NCBI RefSeq assembly: GCF_019904175.1
Contig: NZ_CP061913.1
Span: 7,750,001 to 7,814,000, forward strand
Source of the DNA: Dactylosporangium vinaceum
GTDB lineage: Bacteria > Actinomycetota > Actinomycetes > Mycobacteriales > Micromonosporaceae
DNA length: 64,000 bases
Direction: 5' to 3'
How positions within the stretch are numbered: the first letter of the stretch is position 1; each line of letters opens with the position of its first letter. The position numbers were made by a program, and so were the translations under genes. This document shows positions 51,736-60,324 of the stretch, piece after piece. Under the pieces are notes generated by a model. The model had not been told where the DNA came from. It saw only the letters and a program-made list of their open reading frames with translations, and did no database searches.

Positions 51736-53090
51736 GACACGGCCGCCAGCTCGGCCCGGCACAGCGCGATCAGGGCACTGCGCCCGAACCCGCCGCCGAA
51801 GAGCGCGATGCGCTCGTCGGTCTCCGCGCGCAGCAGGTGCACCGCACTGTCGAGCTCCCGCTCCGCCTCCTTGCGATCGCCCGTGCGCCGGGCGAGCAGC
51901 CCGAGGCGCAGCCGCGGCATCGCGAAGCCGGGGTCGAGCTGGGCGGCGACGCGATGGTGGCGCTGGGCGGCGTCGGGCCGCTCGTCGCCCTCGTGGCAGT
52001 CGGCCAGGAGCTGGTGGGCGTCGGCGTAGAGCGCGTCGCGCTCCAGCAGCCGCCGGCACAGCTCCGCGGCCCGCCCGGTGTCACCGAGCCCGGCGAGCAG
52101 GCAGCCGCGCACGAGCCACGTCTCGGGCCGATCGGCCTCGGCGCCGGTGATGGCGTCGAGCACCCGCAGCCCCTCGCCGAAGCGCTCCTGCTGCAGCAGG
52201 GTCAGGGCCAGGGCCCGCTCCCGGGGCTGCGGGCGCACGGCCGGAGCCGGGTCCGCGGGGCGCTGCGGCTGCGCCACCCGCTCGTAGTAGAAGGTGCCGT
52301 GGGAGTGCTGCACGGCCAGGCCCGGCGGCCGGGCGCCGAGCGTGTCGGTGTGCCCGAGGAACAGGTACCCGCCGGGCGCCAGGCTCCGGGTGATGCGCTC
52401 GACGACCGTGCGGGCCGTGTCGGGCGTGAGGTACATGAGCAGGTTGCGGCAGAACACGACGTCGTAGAGGCCGGGCGCGAACAGGACCGGGTCGTCGCGG
52501 GCCACGTTGTGCTCGACGAACCGCACGCGCTTGCGCAGGCGGTCGTCGATCTCCACGCCGTCGCCGGCCGGGCGGAACCACTTGTGCCGGGCGGGCTGCG
52601 GCGTCTCCCGCAGGGACCACTCGGAGTATCGGCCGGCCATCGCCTTGCGCAGTGCGCCCCGATCGACGTCGAGGCCGACGATCGACGCCTCCCAGGACTC
52701 GGGGACGCGGCCGGCGACGACCATCGCGAGACTGTACGCCTCCTCACCCGTCGAGCACCCGACGGAGAGCAGGTCGAGCCGGCGCCGGTCGGCGCCCGCC
52801 CGCATCCGCGCGGGCAGGACGACCTCGGCCAGGGCCCGGAACTGCTCGACGTTGCGGAAGAAGTACGTCTCGTTGACCGTCAGCGCCTCGGCCAGCGCGG
52901 CCAGCTCGGCGCTCCACGCGGTGGTGAGCCGGTCCAGGTAGCCGCGCTCGGTCAGCCCGTGCTGCGTCGCCCGCTGCTGGAGGATCTCGCCGAGCAGCGC
53001 GTCCTTCTTGTCGTCGAACGCCATCCCGAGCCGCTCGCCGAGCAGCGTGCGCAGCCGCTCGACCGGCCGGTCGCCGTCACGCCGCGGCAC
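51732..53090 (-). CDS. cheR: CheR methyltransferase with C-terminal TPR region
   Basis: 452 residues from GTG 53090 (GTG 53099 possible). CheR_N ([34 protein letters not shown]) leads into the SAM-binding domain ([43 protein letters not shown]). Residues about 290-430 are TPR-like repeats, as in WspC. It adds methyl groups to receptor glutamates. It overlaps the first cheW by 14 bp. Confidence 0.93.
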   Translation of the reverse strand: MPRRDGDRPVERLRTLLGERLGMAFDDKKDALLGEILQQRATQHGLTERGYLDRLTTAWSAELAALAEALTVNETYFFRNVEQFRALAEVVLPARMRAGADRRRLDLLSVGCSTGEEAYSLAMVVAGRVPESWEASIVGLDVDRGALRKAMAGRYSEWSLRETPQPARHKWFRPAGDGVEIDDRLRKRVRFVEHNVARDDPVLFAPGLYDVVFCRNLLMYLTPDTARTVVERITRSLAPGGYLFLGHTDTLGARPPGLAVQHSHGTFYYERVAQPQRPADPAPAVRPQPRERALALTLLQQERFGEGLRVLDAITGAEADRPETWLVRGCLLAGLGDTGRAAELCRRLLERDALYADAHQLLADCHEGDERPDAAQRHHRVAAQLDPGFAMPRLRLGLLARRTGDRKEAERELDSAVHLLRAETDERIALFGGGFGRSALIALCRAELAAVS

Positions 53091-53475
53091 GGTGCCCACC
53101 CGCGGCCGGGTTGAGGAACAGCAGCGGGCGCCCGTCCAGGACCCCGACCGCGTCGACGAGCGCCGAGCCGTCCGGCGGGGCCTGGGCCGTGGAGCGCGCC
53201 ACCGTGCGCACACCGAGCACCGGCCCGGTGGCGAAGGCGACGGTGCCACCGGGGGCCTCGACCGTCACGAACCGGCTGGGAACGGTCCCGGGATCGCCGA
53301 GCAGCCCGGCCGTGTCGACGACCGGCACGGCCTCCCCGCGGATCACGGCGACGCCGAGCAGCCCGCCGCCGTCCGCGAACGGCTGCACGGGAAGCGGGCG
53401 CACGGTCTCGACGACGTCGGCAAGTGGCAGCGCACACAGCAGCCGCCCCACCCCGAAGATGAGCTGGTCCTGCAT
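53077..53475 (-). CDS. cheW: CheW adaptor protein (first copy)
   Basis: 132 residues from ATG 53475, favoured by GGTGA five bases upstream; GTG 53484 is an alternative. The CheW core reads LIFGVGRLLCALPLADVVETVRPLPVQPF, LLGVAVIRGEAVPVVDTAGLLG, and ATGPVLGVRTVARS. It is the first gene of the chemosensory operon; the 104 bp upstream hold its promoter and that of the divergent Nudix gene. Confidence 0.85.
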   Translation of the reverse strand: MQDQLIFGVGRLLCALPLADVVETVRPLPVQPFADGGGLLGVAVIRGEAVPVVDTAGLLGDPGTVPSRFVTVEAPGGTVAFATGPVLGVRTVARSTAQAPPDGSALVDAVGVLDGRPLLFLNPAAGGHRAAA

Positions 53476-53579
53476 CGCCGTCACCGCCCTTGATCACCCG
53501 CGCTGGGCACAGAATATGCTGGCAAACACGACAAATGCTCGTTTTGCGGTAATCGCTGCGCCGGATAGGCTCACGCTTC

Positions 53580-54080
53580 GTGACCGCAGAAGACCAGCCC
53601 ACGCACCGCCCCGCCGCGCGCATCGTGTGCCTGGATGCCGCCGAGCGGGTACTGCTGCTGCACTGGAAGGACCCGGGCGACGACTCGTGGCTGTGGGAGC
53701 CGCCCGGCGGTGGGATCGACCCCGGCGAGACCCCGTTCGACACGGCCCGCCGCGAGCTGGCCGAGGAGACCGGCCTGGACCCGGCGGCCGTGCTCGACCG
53801 CCACGTCGACGTGGAACGGGACATGTACTGGGAGAACCGGCACAAGGTCGGCCCGGAGCAGTTCTTCCTGGCCCGCTTCGCCGCCGACCGGCCGCCGCTG
53901 GGTCAGACCGCGCTGCTGCCCGATGAGGTGGACAATCTGCACGGCCACGCGTGGGTGGACGCCGCCGGCCTCGACGCCCTCGAGGGCCGCCTGGAGCCGC
54001 CGCAGCTGCGGGCCGTGATCGCGGCGCTGACCGCGCCGGACGGCCCGGGTCCGTGGTCGCGGTTCAGCGCGGAGATCTGA
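53580..54080 (+). CDS. Nudix hydrolase
   Basis: 166 residues from GTG 53580. The Nudix box is complete: GGIDPGETPFDTARRELAEETGL (G-x5-E-x7-REL-x-EE-x-G). Flanking WEPPGGG and the later PEQFFLARF fit housecleaning-type NUDIX enzymes that hydrolyse nucleoside diphosphate derivatives; specificity unknown. TAGGCT eight bases before the GTG suggests leaderless transcription (with TTGCGG as -35). The 3' end overlaps the convergent XRE-cupin gene by 17 bp. Confidence 0.93.
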   Translation: MTAEDQPTHRPAARIVCLDAAERVLLLHWKDPGDDSWLWEPPGGGIDPGETPFDTARRELAEETGLDPAAVLDRHVDVERDMYWENRHKVGPEQFFLARFAADRPPLGQTALLPDEVDNLHGHAWVDAAGLDALEGRLEPPQLRAVIAALTAPDGPGPWSRFSAEI

Positions 54081-54600
54081 TCAGCAGGTTGGCGACGACC
54101 TCCTCCGGTCCGGCGGCCGCATAGATGTGCGGCTCGTCGGCCCGGAACGACACGTGCTCCCCCGGGGCCGCCTCGATGGGAGCGTGCACGGGCCCCGTGC
54201 GCAGCACACCGCTGTACACGGTGATGTGCTCGGTCACCCCGGCCGCGTGCGCGGGCGAGTGCTGGGCGACCCCGGGCCGGACGCGCATCCAGAACAGCTC
54301 GAACGTCAGGCCCGCCTCGTCGAAGACCTCGAGCAGCGTGGCGGTCACGGCGGCCCCGCGGACGTCCACCGCGGCGGCGGGCGGATCCCCGGGCTTCAGT
54401 ACGAGAGCCGTCAGGGGTACCCCCAGCGCCCCGGCGACCGCGTAGAGCGTCTCCAGGGTCGGGTTGCGCGTCCCGCGCTCCAGCCCCGACAGGGTCGCCT
54501 TGCCGATGCCGGCCGACCGGGCGAGCGCGGACAGCGAGAGCCCTCGCGCCTCGCGCATCCGCCGCAGCCGCTCCCCCACGCTTGTCCCGCCCGGCTCCAT
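54064..54600 (-). CDS. XRE-family regulator with cupin domain
   Basis: 178 residues. Helix-turn-helix at 8-65 (RLRRMREARGLSLSALARSAGIGKATLSGLERGTRNPTLETLYAVAGALGVPL), cupin at about 95-175 (HITVYSGVLRTGPV, APGEHVSFRADEPHIYAA). It is divergent from a BenE-type transporter with a perfect palindrome between the start codons, so it probably senses a ligand related to the transported aromatic acid. Confidence 0.92.
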   Translation of the reverse strand: MEPGGTSVGERLRRMREARGLSLSALARSAGIGKATLSGLERGTRNPTLETLYAVAGALGVPLTALVLKPGDPPAAAVDVRGAAVTATLLEVFDEAGLTFELFWMRVRPGVAQHSPAHAAGVTEHITVYSGVLRTGPVHAPIEAAPGEHVSFRADEPHIYAAAGPEEVVANLLIRSPR

Positions 54601-54613
54601 GTGGTTATTGTGG

Positions 54614-54631
54614 CGTTCCGTTTACGGAACG
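54614..54631. promoter_or_regulatory. Palindrome CGTTCCGTTTACGGAACG between XRE-cupin and benE
   Basis: Perfect 8-bp arms CGTTCCGT/ACGGAACG around TT. It starts 14 bp upstream of the regulator ATG (54600) and ends 24 bp before the transporter ATG (54655). Such a site would let the regulator control both genes. Confidence 0.75.
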
Positions 54632-54654
54632 GTCGACCGAGAGGCTCCGGAACC

Positions 54655-55917
54655 ATGCGCCGCGATCTCCTCCCGACAGCGCTCGCGGGCCTGGTGAGCG
54701 CGCTGGTGGGCTATGCGAGCTCGTTCACGGTCGTCCTTGCCGGCCTGCGGGCCGTCGGCGCCACCCCGGCCCAGGCCGCCTCGGGTCTGCTGGCGGTGTG
54801 CCTGGCGATCGGCGCGACGGCCGTGTGGCTGAGCGTGCGGTACCGCATGCCGATCGCCATCGCCTGGTCCACGCCGGGCGCGGCCCTGCTCGTGGCGACC
54901 GGCCCGGTCCCGGGCGGCTTCCCGGCCGCCGTGGGCGCCTTCCTGGTCAGCGCCGCCCTCATGGTGCTGGCCGGCCTCCTGCCGTGGCTGACCCGGCTGA
55001 TCGCCGCCATCCCCCGCCCCATCGCCGGCGCCATGCTGGCCGGCGTGATCCTGAGCCTGTGCACTGCCCCGGTGCGCGCAATGGTGGACCTGCCGCTGCT
55101 GGCCACCCCGGTCGTCGTGGCGTGGGCCGTGCTGTTCCGCTTCGCCCGGCAGTGGGCGGTGCCGGGTGCCCTGGTGGCCGCGGTGGCCGCCATCGCCGTG
55201 CACGGCCCGGGCGGCACGCTGTCCGGCGCCGCACTGCGCCCGTCGCCGGTGCTCATGGCCCCGACCCTCAACCTGTCGGTCGTGGTCAGCCTGGCGATCC
55301 CGCTGTTCCTGGTCACGATGGCCGCGCAGAACGTCCCCGGCATGGCCGTCATGGCGACGTACGGGTACACCCCGCCGCTGCGACCCATCCTCATCGCCAC
55401 CGGCCTGACCTCCGCCGCGGCCGCCCCGTTCGGCGGCCACGCGGTCAACCTGGCCGCCATCACCGCCGCCCTGACCGCGGGCCCCGACACCCACCCCGAC
55501 CCGCGCCGCCGCTGGGTGGCCACGGTGGCCCTGGGCGCCGGCCAGCTCACCCTGGGCCTTGGCGCCTCCCTGGCGATGGCCCTGGTCCTGCTCTCCCCGC
55601 CGATCCTGGTGGTGGCCGTGGCCGGCCTGGCCCTGCTGCCCGCGCTCGGCTCGTCCCTGGCGTCGGCCGTGACCGAGCCGCAGGGCCGCGAGGCCGCCGT
55701 CGTCACGTTCGTGGTGACCGCCTCCGGCACGACGATCCTGGGCGTGGGCTCCGCCTTCTGGGGCCTGCTGGCCGGCATCCTGACCGCCCTGCTCCTGCAC
55801 CGCCGCCCCGGGCCCGGCACCGACCCGGGCTCCGCCCCGGCCGAAGCGCCACCGGCCCTGGCCGAAGCACCGCCGGCCCCGGCCGAGGCCACCGCCGAGG
55901 CCCCCGCGCCACGCTGA
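54655..55917 (+). CDS. BenE-family benzoate/proton symporter-like transporter
   Basis: 420 residues with about 12 helices. BenE landmarks: LVGYASSFTVVLAGLRAVGATPAQAASGLLA, IAIAWSTPGAALLVATG, PRPIAGAMLAGVILSLC, MAAQNVPGMAVMATYGYTPP and GGHAVNLAAITAALTAGP. BenE homologues import benzoate or related acids; the direction and substrate here are not proven. A Pro/Ala/Glu-rich 35-residue tail is unusual. Divergent from an XRE-cupin regulator. Confidence 0.92.
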   Translation: MRRDLLPTALAGLVSALVGYASSFTVVLAGLRAVGATPAQAASGLLAVCLAIGATAVWLSVRYRMPIAIAWSTPGAALLVATGPVPGGFPAAVGAFLVSAALMVLAGLLPWLTRLIAAIPRPIAGAMLAGVILSLCTAPVRAMVDLPLLATPVVVAWAVLFRFARQWAVPGALVAAVAAIAVHGPGGTLSGAALRPSPVLMAPTLNLSVVVSLAIPLFLVTMAAQNVPGMAVMATYGYTPPLRPILIATGLTSAAAAPFGGHAVNLAAITAALTAGPDTHPDPRRRWVATVALGAGQLTLGLGASLAMALVLLSPPILVVAVAGLALLPALGSSLASAVTEPQGREAAVVTFVVTASGTTILGVGSAFWGLLAGILTALLLHRRPGPGTDPGSAPAEAPPALAEAPPAPAEATAEAPAPR

Positions 55918-55942
55918 GCCCACCGTGGCCGGCCCGACCTGA

Positions 55943-55960
55943 CGGCCACCCGAGTGGCCG
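55943..55960. terminator. Hairpin between convergent genes
   Basis: CGGCCAC-CCGA-GTGGCCG: a 7-bp stem with a 4-nt loop in the 59-bp gap between the BenE and DinB-like genes. Confidence 0.55.
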
Positions 55961-55976
55961 CCCGCGGTCGTGCGAA

Positions 55977-56471
55977 TCAGCGGCCGGTGGTGCCGTCGAT
56001 GAGCTCGCGCAGGATGTCGGCGTGCCCGGCGTGGCGGACGGTCTCGCTCGTCATGTGGGCCACCACCCAGCGCAGCGTCGCGGGCTCCCCGCGCACCGGC
56101 CGCGCCGTCGACGCGTCCATCCCGCCCGCCGCACGCACGTGCCCGTCGCTCTCGGCGATCGCGGCCCGGTACGCCGCCACGACCGCGCCGGCCTCGAGGT
56201 CCGGCGCCACCACCATGTCGAAGGACACGTCCGCCCACCGCTCGTCACCGCCGACGGTGTAGCCGAACCAGAAGCGCTCCGCGTCCGTCAGGTGCTGCAC
56301 CAGCCCCAGCAGCGTCGTGTCCGACACGACGAGCCGCCGCCGCAGCTGCGCCGCGTCGAGGCCGTCGACCTTCTTCAGCACGCAGCCCCGCGCGAAGGTC
56401 AGGAACGCCAGCGCGGTGTCCACCTCGCCGCCGTCGTTGCGCGGCACCGGTTCCCGCTGTGACTCCAGCAC
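55977..56471 (-). CDS. DinB/DUF664-like protein
   Basis: 164 residues from GTG 56471, five bases after the MarR stop. Helical DinB-like pattern: EVDTALAFLTFARGCVLKKVDGLDAAQLRRRLVVSDTTLLGLVQHLTDAERFWFGYTV, and TLRWVVAHMTSETVRHAGHADILRELID. Metal-ligand histidines of the fold fit His in VQHL and in RHAGHAD. Related actinobacterial proteins include mycothiol-dependent transferases, which may be the role, but this is inference. Confidence 0.85.
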   Translation of the reverse strand: MLESQREPVPRNDGGEVDTALAFLTFARGCVLKKVDGLDAAQLRRRLVVSDTTLLGLVQHLTDAERFWFGYTVGGDERWADVSFDMVVAPDLEAGAVVAAYRAAIAESDGHVRAAGGMDASTARPVRGEPATLRWVVAHMTSETVRHAGHADILRELIDGTTGR

Positions 56472-56476
56472 GGCGA

Positions 56477-57016
56477 TCAGGCCAGCGCGTTCGCGGCCAG
56501 CCGGCCCTCGCGCATCGCCTGGGCGTCGGCCAGCGGGTCGGCCGACCTCGACCAGCGGCGCCACCACTCGTCGTCCGGCAGCTCGCCCGAGGCGTGCACG
56601 AACGCCGACAGCAGGGCCAGGTCGCGGGGCGAGGCGGTCAGCCCGGCCGCGCGCACGATGGCGTCCAGCTCCGCACGGCGGGCCCGCATCACGACGCCGA
56701 CCAGGTCGCGGCCCGGCGGGGTGAGGCCCAGCCAGATCGAGCGGCGGTCGTTGTTGCGGTGGAACCGGTGGATCAGCGACTTGCGGACCAGCCGGTCGCA
56801 CATGCGGGTCAGCGTCGAGGGGGCCACGCCGAGCTCGCGGGCCAGCACGGCGCTGCGCTGGGGGCCGTGCCCGGCCAGTGCGACGAGCGCCCGGTACTGC
56901 GGCAGCGTCACGTCCGCCCCCTGCATCGCCAGGTTGCGGGCGGCGATCGCGACCATGCTGCGGCTCACCGCCAGTAACGTCTCGACTAGCGGATCGGTCG
57001 TTGTCACGGGCGCCAT
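56477..57016 (-). CDS. MarR-family transcriptional regulator
   Basis: 179 residues from ATG 57016. Winged helix: LPQYRALVALAGHGPQRSAVLARELGVAPSTLTRMCDRLVRKSLIHRFHRNNDRRSIWLGLTPPGRDLV. The C-terminal ~60 residues are longer than in a minimal MarR. It leads a two-gene operon with the DinB-like gene. Confidence 0.9.
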   Translation of the reverse strand: MAPVTTTDPLVETLLAVSRSMVAIAARNLAMQGADVTLPQYRALVALAGHGPQRSAVLARELGVAPSTLTRMCDRLVRKSLIHRFHRNNDRRSIWLGLTPPGRDLVGVVMRARRAELDAIVRAAGLTASPRDLALLSAFVHASGELPDDEWWRRWSRSADPLADAQAMREGRLAANALA

Positions 57017-57138
57017 CGTTGCACGGGCCGCCCCGGCGTGCGGGCCCTTGGGTCGGACGCGCCGGTGAAACCCGGACATATCGGCGATGTGAGGGAAGAC
57101 AAACGGGCGACCCGCGTCGTAAAGTGTGGCGGGCTTTC

Positions 57139-57152
57139 TTGCACCGGTGCAA
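57139..57152. promoter_or_regulatory. Perfect palindrome TTGCACCGGTGCAA
   Basis: 14-bp exact palindrome, 16 bp before the response-regulator GTG at 57168, just upstream of its ribosome-binding site. It could be an operator or part of a 5' leader. The remaining ~120 bp up to the MarR start hold no gene. Confidence 0.5.
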
Positions 57153-57167
57153 CCAAGAGGGGCGGCA

Positions 57168-57596
57168 GTGGAGCTCGCGCGCATTCTGCTCGTCGAGGAC
57201 GATCCCGGCGACGTGGCGTACACGCTCGACGAGTTCCGCGAGCACCGGCTGCGCAATCCGGTCACGGTGCTTGGCAACGGGCTGCACGCCGTCGACTACC
57301 TCGAGCGCCGTGGCCCGCACGCCGACGCGCCGGTGCCCGACATCCTGCTGCTCGACCTCAACCTGCCCGGCGTCGACGGCCGGGTCGTGCTCGACCGGGT
57401 GCTCGGCAACCCGCGGCTGGCCGACCTGACAGTCGTCGTGCTCACCGGATCGCCGACCGAGGAGCAGCTGCTGCGCGACTTCGGCGTCCCGGCCGAGTTC
57501 TACTTCCGCAAACCTGTCGACTTCGCCCAGCTGGCCGCCCTGATCCGGGGCGTCGACCAGTTCAGCATCGTGGTCGACCGGACTACTGCGCGATGA
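57168..57596 (+). CDS. Single-domain response regulator, Rcp1-like
   Basis: 142 residues from GTG 57168 with AGAGGGGCGG as a ribosome site. It is a lone REC domain with acidic cluster LLVEDDPGDVAYTLDEF (residues 7-23), acceptor Asp63 (LLLDLNLPGVDG), Thr/Ser in VLTGS and conserved Lys in FRKPVD. The wording EDDPGDV and the AVDYLERRG helix match Rcp1-type regulators that serve phytochrome or hybrid kinases. No cognate kinase is adjacent. The 3' end overlaps the convergent lipoprotein gene by 14 bp. Confidence 0.9.
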   Translation: MELARILLVEDDPGDVAYTLDEFREHRLRNPVTVLGNGLHAVDYLERRGPHADAPVPDILLLDLNLPGVDGRVVLDRVLGNPRLADLTVVVLTGSPTEEQLLRDFGVPAEFYFRKPVDFAQLAALIRGVDQFSIVVDRTTAR

Positions 57597-58137
57597 GGCT
57601 CGCGTAGTCCGCCGCGGTGAGCAGCTCGCTGGTGAGCGCCCCGTCCCCGCGTGGCACCTCCATCGTGCGGCCGGCCTGCGCGAACTGCACGCCCACGATG
57701 TCGGCCCGGGCGGCCAGCGTGCACACGATCTGCCCGTACGCGAGCGTCTCGTCGTTGCGGATCGGGTTGTCGACGGCGAGCCCGACGATCGCCGTGCCGC
57801 TGTGCAGCTGCACGCCGGTGATGTAGGACGTGCCGGCCAGCGCGCTGTCGAGGCCGGACCCGCGCTCCTGGGCGGTCGGCCCGGTGACGAGGTCTTCCAG
57901 GACCCGCTGCGCCGACGGTACCGCCGACACCCGCCGATCCACCGCGACGAGCTGGTTGTCGCGGACCATGAACAGGCGCTCCGTGACCGCTCCCGGTGAC
58001 GCGGGCGCCATCGGCCCCTCGTACGAGCCGATCGTCACGGACGGCTCGATCGGCCGCGGGTCCCGGTCGGTGGGCACCCCGCACCCGTGCAGCGCGAGGA
58101 CCGCGACCGGCATCAACCACCAAGAACGGGATCTCAC
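57583..58137 (-). CDS. GerMN-domain lipoprotein (LpqB-like accessory)
   Basis: 184 residues from GTG 58137, overlapping the kinase stop (GTGA). A short signal with LALHGC suggests a lipid-anchored Cys. The rest is one GerMN domain (RVLEDLVTGPTAQERGSGLDSAL, then GTAIVGLAVDNPI, ETLAYGQIVCTLAA). LpqB, the partner of MtrB, has two GerMN copies plus a propeller; this is a single-GerMN version. It follows the kinase and regulator genes in one operon. Confidence 0.88.
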   Translation of the reverse strand: MRSRSWWLMPVAVLALHGCGVPTDRDPRPIEPSVTIGSYEGPMAPASPGAVTERLFMVRDNQLVAVDRRVSAVPSAQRVLEDLVTGPTAQERGSGLDSALAGTSYITGVQLHSGTAIVGLAVDNPIRNDETLAYGQIVCTLAARADIVGVQFAQAGRTMEVPRGDGALTSELLTAADYASLIAQ

Positions 58138-59501
58138 AGTACCCCCGGCAGCTCGATCCGGAACCGCGCGCCGCCCCCGGGCCGGTCCAGGACGAGGACC
58201 CGGCCACCGTGCGCGGCGACGTGCTGGGCCACGAGCGACAGTCCCAGGCCCGTCCCGGAGTCGTTGCCGCGGGCCCCGGACGAGCGCCCCCGCACGAACC
58301 GGTCGAAGATGACCTCCCGGTCGGCCGGGCTGACCCCGGGCCCGTCGTCGTCGACCTCGAGCACACCGACCGGGCCGCCGGCCGTGCGCTCGACCGTGAC
58401 GTGCACGGCGACCGGGCCGCCGCCGTGCGTCACGGCGTTGTCGAGCAGGTTGACGAGCACCTGCTCGATGCGGCGGCGGTCGACCGTCCACTGCAGCCGG
58501 TCGGTGCCCAGCTCGACGATCGCCGGGTCGTGGCGGCGCCGCTGCACGGCCCGCCGGGCCAGCTCGCCGACGTCGACGGGCTCCAGCTGCGCCGGCAGGT
58601 CGCCGCGGGCCAGCTCGAGCAGGTCGTCGACGAGCGACTGGAACCGGGCCAGCTCGTCGACGACCAGCCCGGCCGCGACGGCCGTGCGCTCGTCGAGGCG
58701 GTCCCGGCGGCGGTCCAGCACGCTCGCCGAGGCGGCCAGGGTCTGCAGCGGCGAGCGCAGCTCGTGGCTGACGTCGGCGGCGAAGCGGCGGTCCTTCTCG
58801 ATGCGCCGCGAGAGCTGGTCGACCATCTCGTTGAACGAGGTCGACAGGCGGGCCAGGTCGGGGTCGCGGGACTCGTCGAGGCGGGCGCTGAGGTCCCCGG
58901 CGGTGATGCCCTGGGCCGCGTCGGCGACCGAGCGCAGCGGGCGCAGGACGTGCCGGGTGGCGTACCGGCCCAGGCCCGCCCCGGCCGCGGCGACGGCCGA
59001 CGCGACGAGCACGAGGACCCAGCCGACGGTGCGCAGCGTCTGGTCGAGCTCCCGCAGGTAGTCGATCTCGTACAGCGCGGTCGCCGGCGTCAGCAGGATG
59101 CCCACGATCACCGCCGGGGACCCGTCCACCCGGAGCCGCTGGATGCCCTGCCCGGTGGACCCGACGAGCCCCTGGAGGCGCTGCGGGATCGCGGACGACG
59201 CGCCGGTGTCGGCGTTGCGGCCGTACCACTGACCCAGGTGGAACACGAGCACCCGCCGGTTGCCGCCGGTGTCCAGGCTCCGGATCATGCCCCCGATGTC
59301 CGGCCGGTCCGTGTTCAGCCCGGCCGCGATGACCCGCGCGTCGAACGTCGCCGACCGCACGGCCGCCCGCTCCCGCCCGGTGATGAGCTCGCTGCGGGTC
59401 AGCTCATAGGACACGAGCGCCATCGACGCGGACAGGGTGAGCGCTCCCGCCGCGAAGCCGGCGATCACCCGCGTGCGCAGCCCGAGCCGCAGCCGCGTCA
59501 T
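58134..59501 (-). CDS. Sensor histidine kinase (MtrB-like, HAMP)
   Basis: 455 residues. Helix 1 (VIAGFAAGALTLSASMALVSY), a ~125-residue extracellular sensor, helix 2 (VGWVLVLVASAVAAAGAGLG), HAMP (RPLRSVADAAQGITAGDLSARL), HisKA with acceptor His in AADVSHELRSPLQ, and HATPase (NLLDNAVTHGGG, EVDDDGPGV, GTGLGLSLVAQH). Start overlaps the response regulator stop. The operon layout regulator-kinase-GerMN lipoprotein resembles MtrA-MtrB-LpqB and the Cse systems that watch the cell envelope. Confidence 0.93.
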   Translation of the reverse strand: MTRLRLGLRTRVIAGFAAGALTLSASMALVSYELTRSELITGRERAAVRSATFDARVIAAGLNTDRPDIGGMIRSLDTGGNRRVLVFHLGQWYGRNADTGASSAIPQRLQGLVGSTGQGIQRLRVDGSPAVIVGILLTPATALYEIDYLRELDQTLRTVGWVLVLVASAVAAAGAGLGRYATRHVLRPLRSVADAAQGITAGDLSARLDESRDPDLARLSTSFNEMVDQLSRRIEKDRRFAADVSHELRSPLQTLAASASVLDRRRDRLDERTAVAAGLVVDELARFQSLVDDLLELARGDLPAQLEPVDVGELARRAVQRRRHDPAIVELGTDRLQWTVDRRRIEQVLVNLLDNAVTHGGGPVAVHVTVERTAGGPVGVLEVDDDGPGVSPADREVIFDRFVRGRSSGARGNDSGTGLGLSLVAQHVAAHGGRVLVLDRPGGGARFRIELPGVL

Positions 59502-60169
59502 CGTTGCAGCTTGTACCCCATGCCGCGCACGGTCACCAGGTACCGCGGCTGCTTGGAGTCCTGCTCGATCTTCTGCCGCAGCCGCCCCACGTGCACGTCC
59601 ACGAGCCGCTCGTCACCGATCTCGTACTCCCACACCCGCTGCAGCAGCTGCTGGCGCGAGAGCACCTGCCCCGGGTGCTCGGCCAGCTCGCACAGCAGCC
59701 GGAACTCGGTCCGCGTCACGGCGACCGGCTCCCCGTCGATGCGCACCTCGCCCGCCTCCGGCAGGATCTCCATCCCCCCGAAGACCAGGCTCGACATCGC
59801 CTGCACGGTCCGCCCGCGCCGCCGCAGGGCCCGCAGCCGGGCCGAGAGCTCCTTCACCGCCACCGGCTTGACCAGGTAGTCGTCCGCCCCGGCCTCGAGC
59901 GCGGCGACGATGTCGTGCGTGTCGTCGCGCGCGCTGATGACCACGATCGGCACGTCGTCCCCGCGCCGCAGCTGCCGGATGCACTCGAAACCGTCGATCC
60001 CCGGGAGCATCAGGTCGACGAGCACGGTGTCGGCCGGGTCCTCCCGCTGCGCGACGAGGCCCTCCTCCGCACTGGCCGCGCCGCGCACGACGTACCCCTC
60101 GTCTTCCAGCGCGAGCGCCATGGAAAGCCGGATCCGGTCGTCGTCCTCGATCACCAGCACGCCTGCCAT
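59498..60169 (-). CDS. OmpR/PhoB-family response regulator
   Basis: 223 residues from ATG 60169. REC domain with acceptor Asp52 (VLVDLMLPGIDG) and Lys in YLVKPV. The C-terminal winged helix reads VTRTEFRLLCELAEHPGQVLSRQQLLQRVWEYEIGDERLVDVHVGRLRQKIEQD. First gene of the regulator-kinase-lipoprotein operon; close to MtrA-like regulators. Confidence 0.94.
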   Translation of the reverse strand: MAGVLVIEDDDRIRLSMALALEDEGYVVRGAASAEEGLVAQREDPADTVLVDLMLPGIDGFECIRQLRRGDDVPIVVISARDDTHDIVAALEAGADDYLVKPVAVKELSARLRALRRRGRTVQAMSSLVFGGMEILPEAGEVRIDGEPVAVTRTEFRLLCELAEHPGQVLSRQQLLQRVWEYEIGDERLVDVHVGRLRQKIEQDSKQPRYLVTVRGMGYKLQR

Positions 60170-60324
60170 AGGGGCATCATGCCGCCCGGAACGGCTCCGG
60201 CCCAACCCACCCCGGCCCCGGACGGGCCCGCACCGGGCGAAGTCATACAACCGTCACGGTTCCGGGAACGGTTCGCCACATCGAAACCCAACGCTGGGAA
60301 CGGTCGGACGACGGGAGAACCACC

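Noticed and set aside
44609-53475. Flagellar chemotaxis operon
   Set aside because: No flagellar or motility genes occur nearby, CheA carries a REC domain and the gene order is Wsp-like, so a non-flagellar role is more likely, though not proven.
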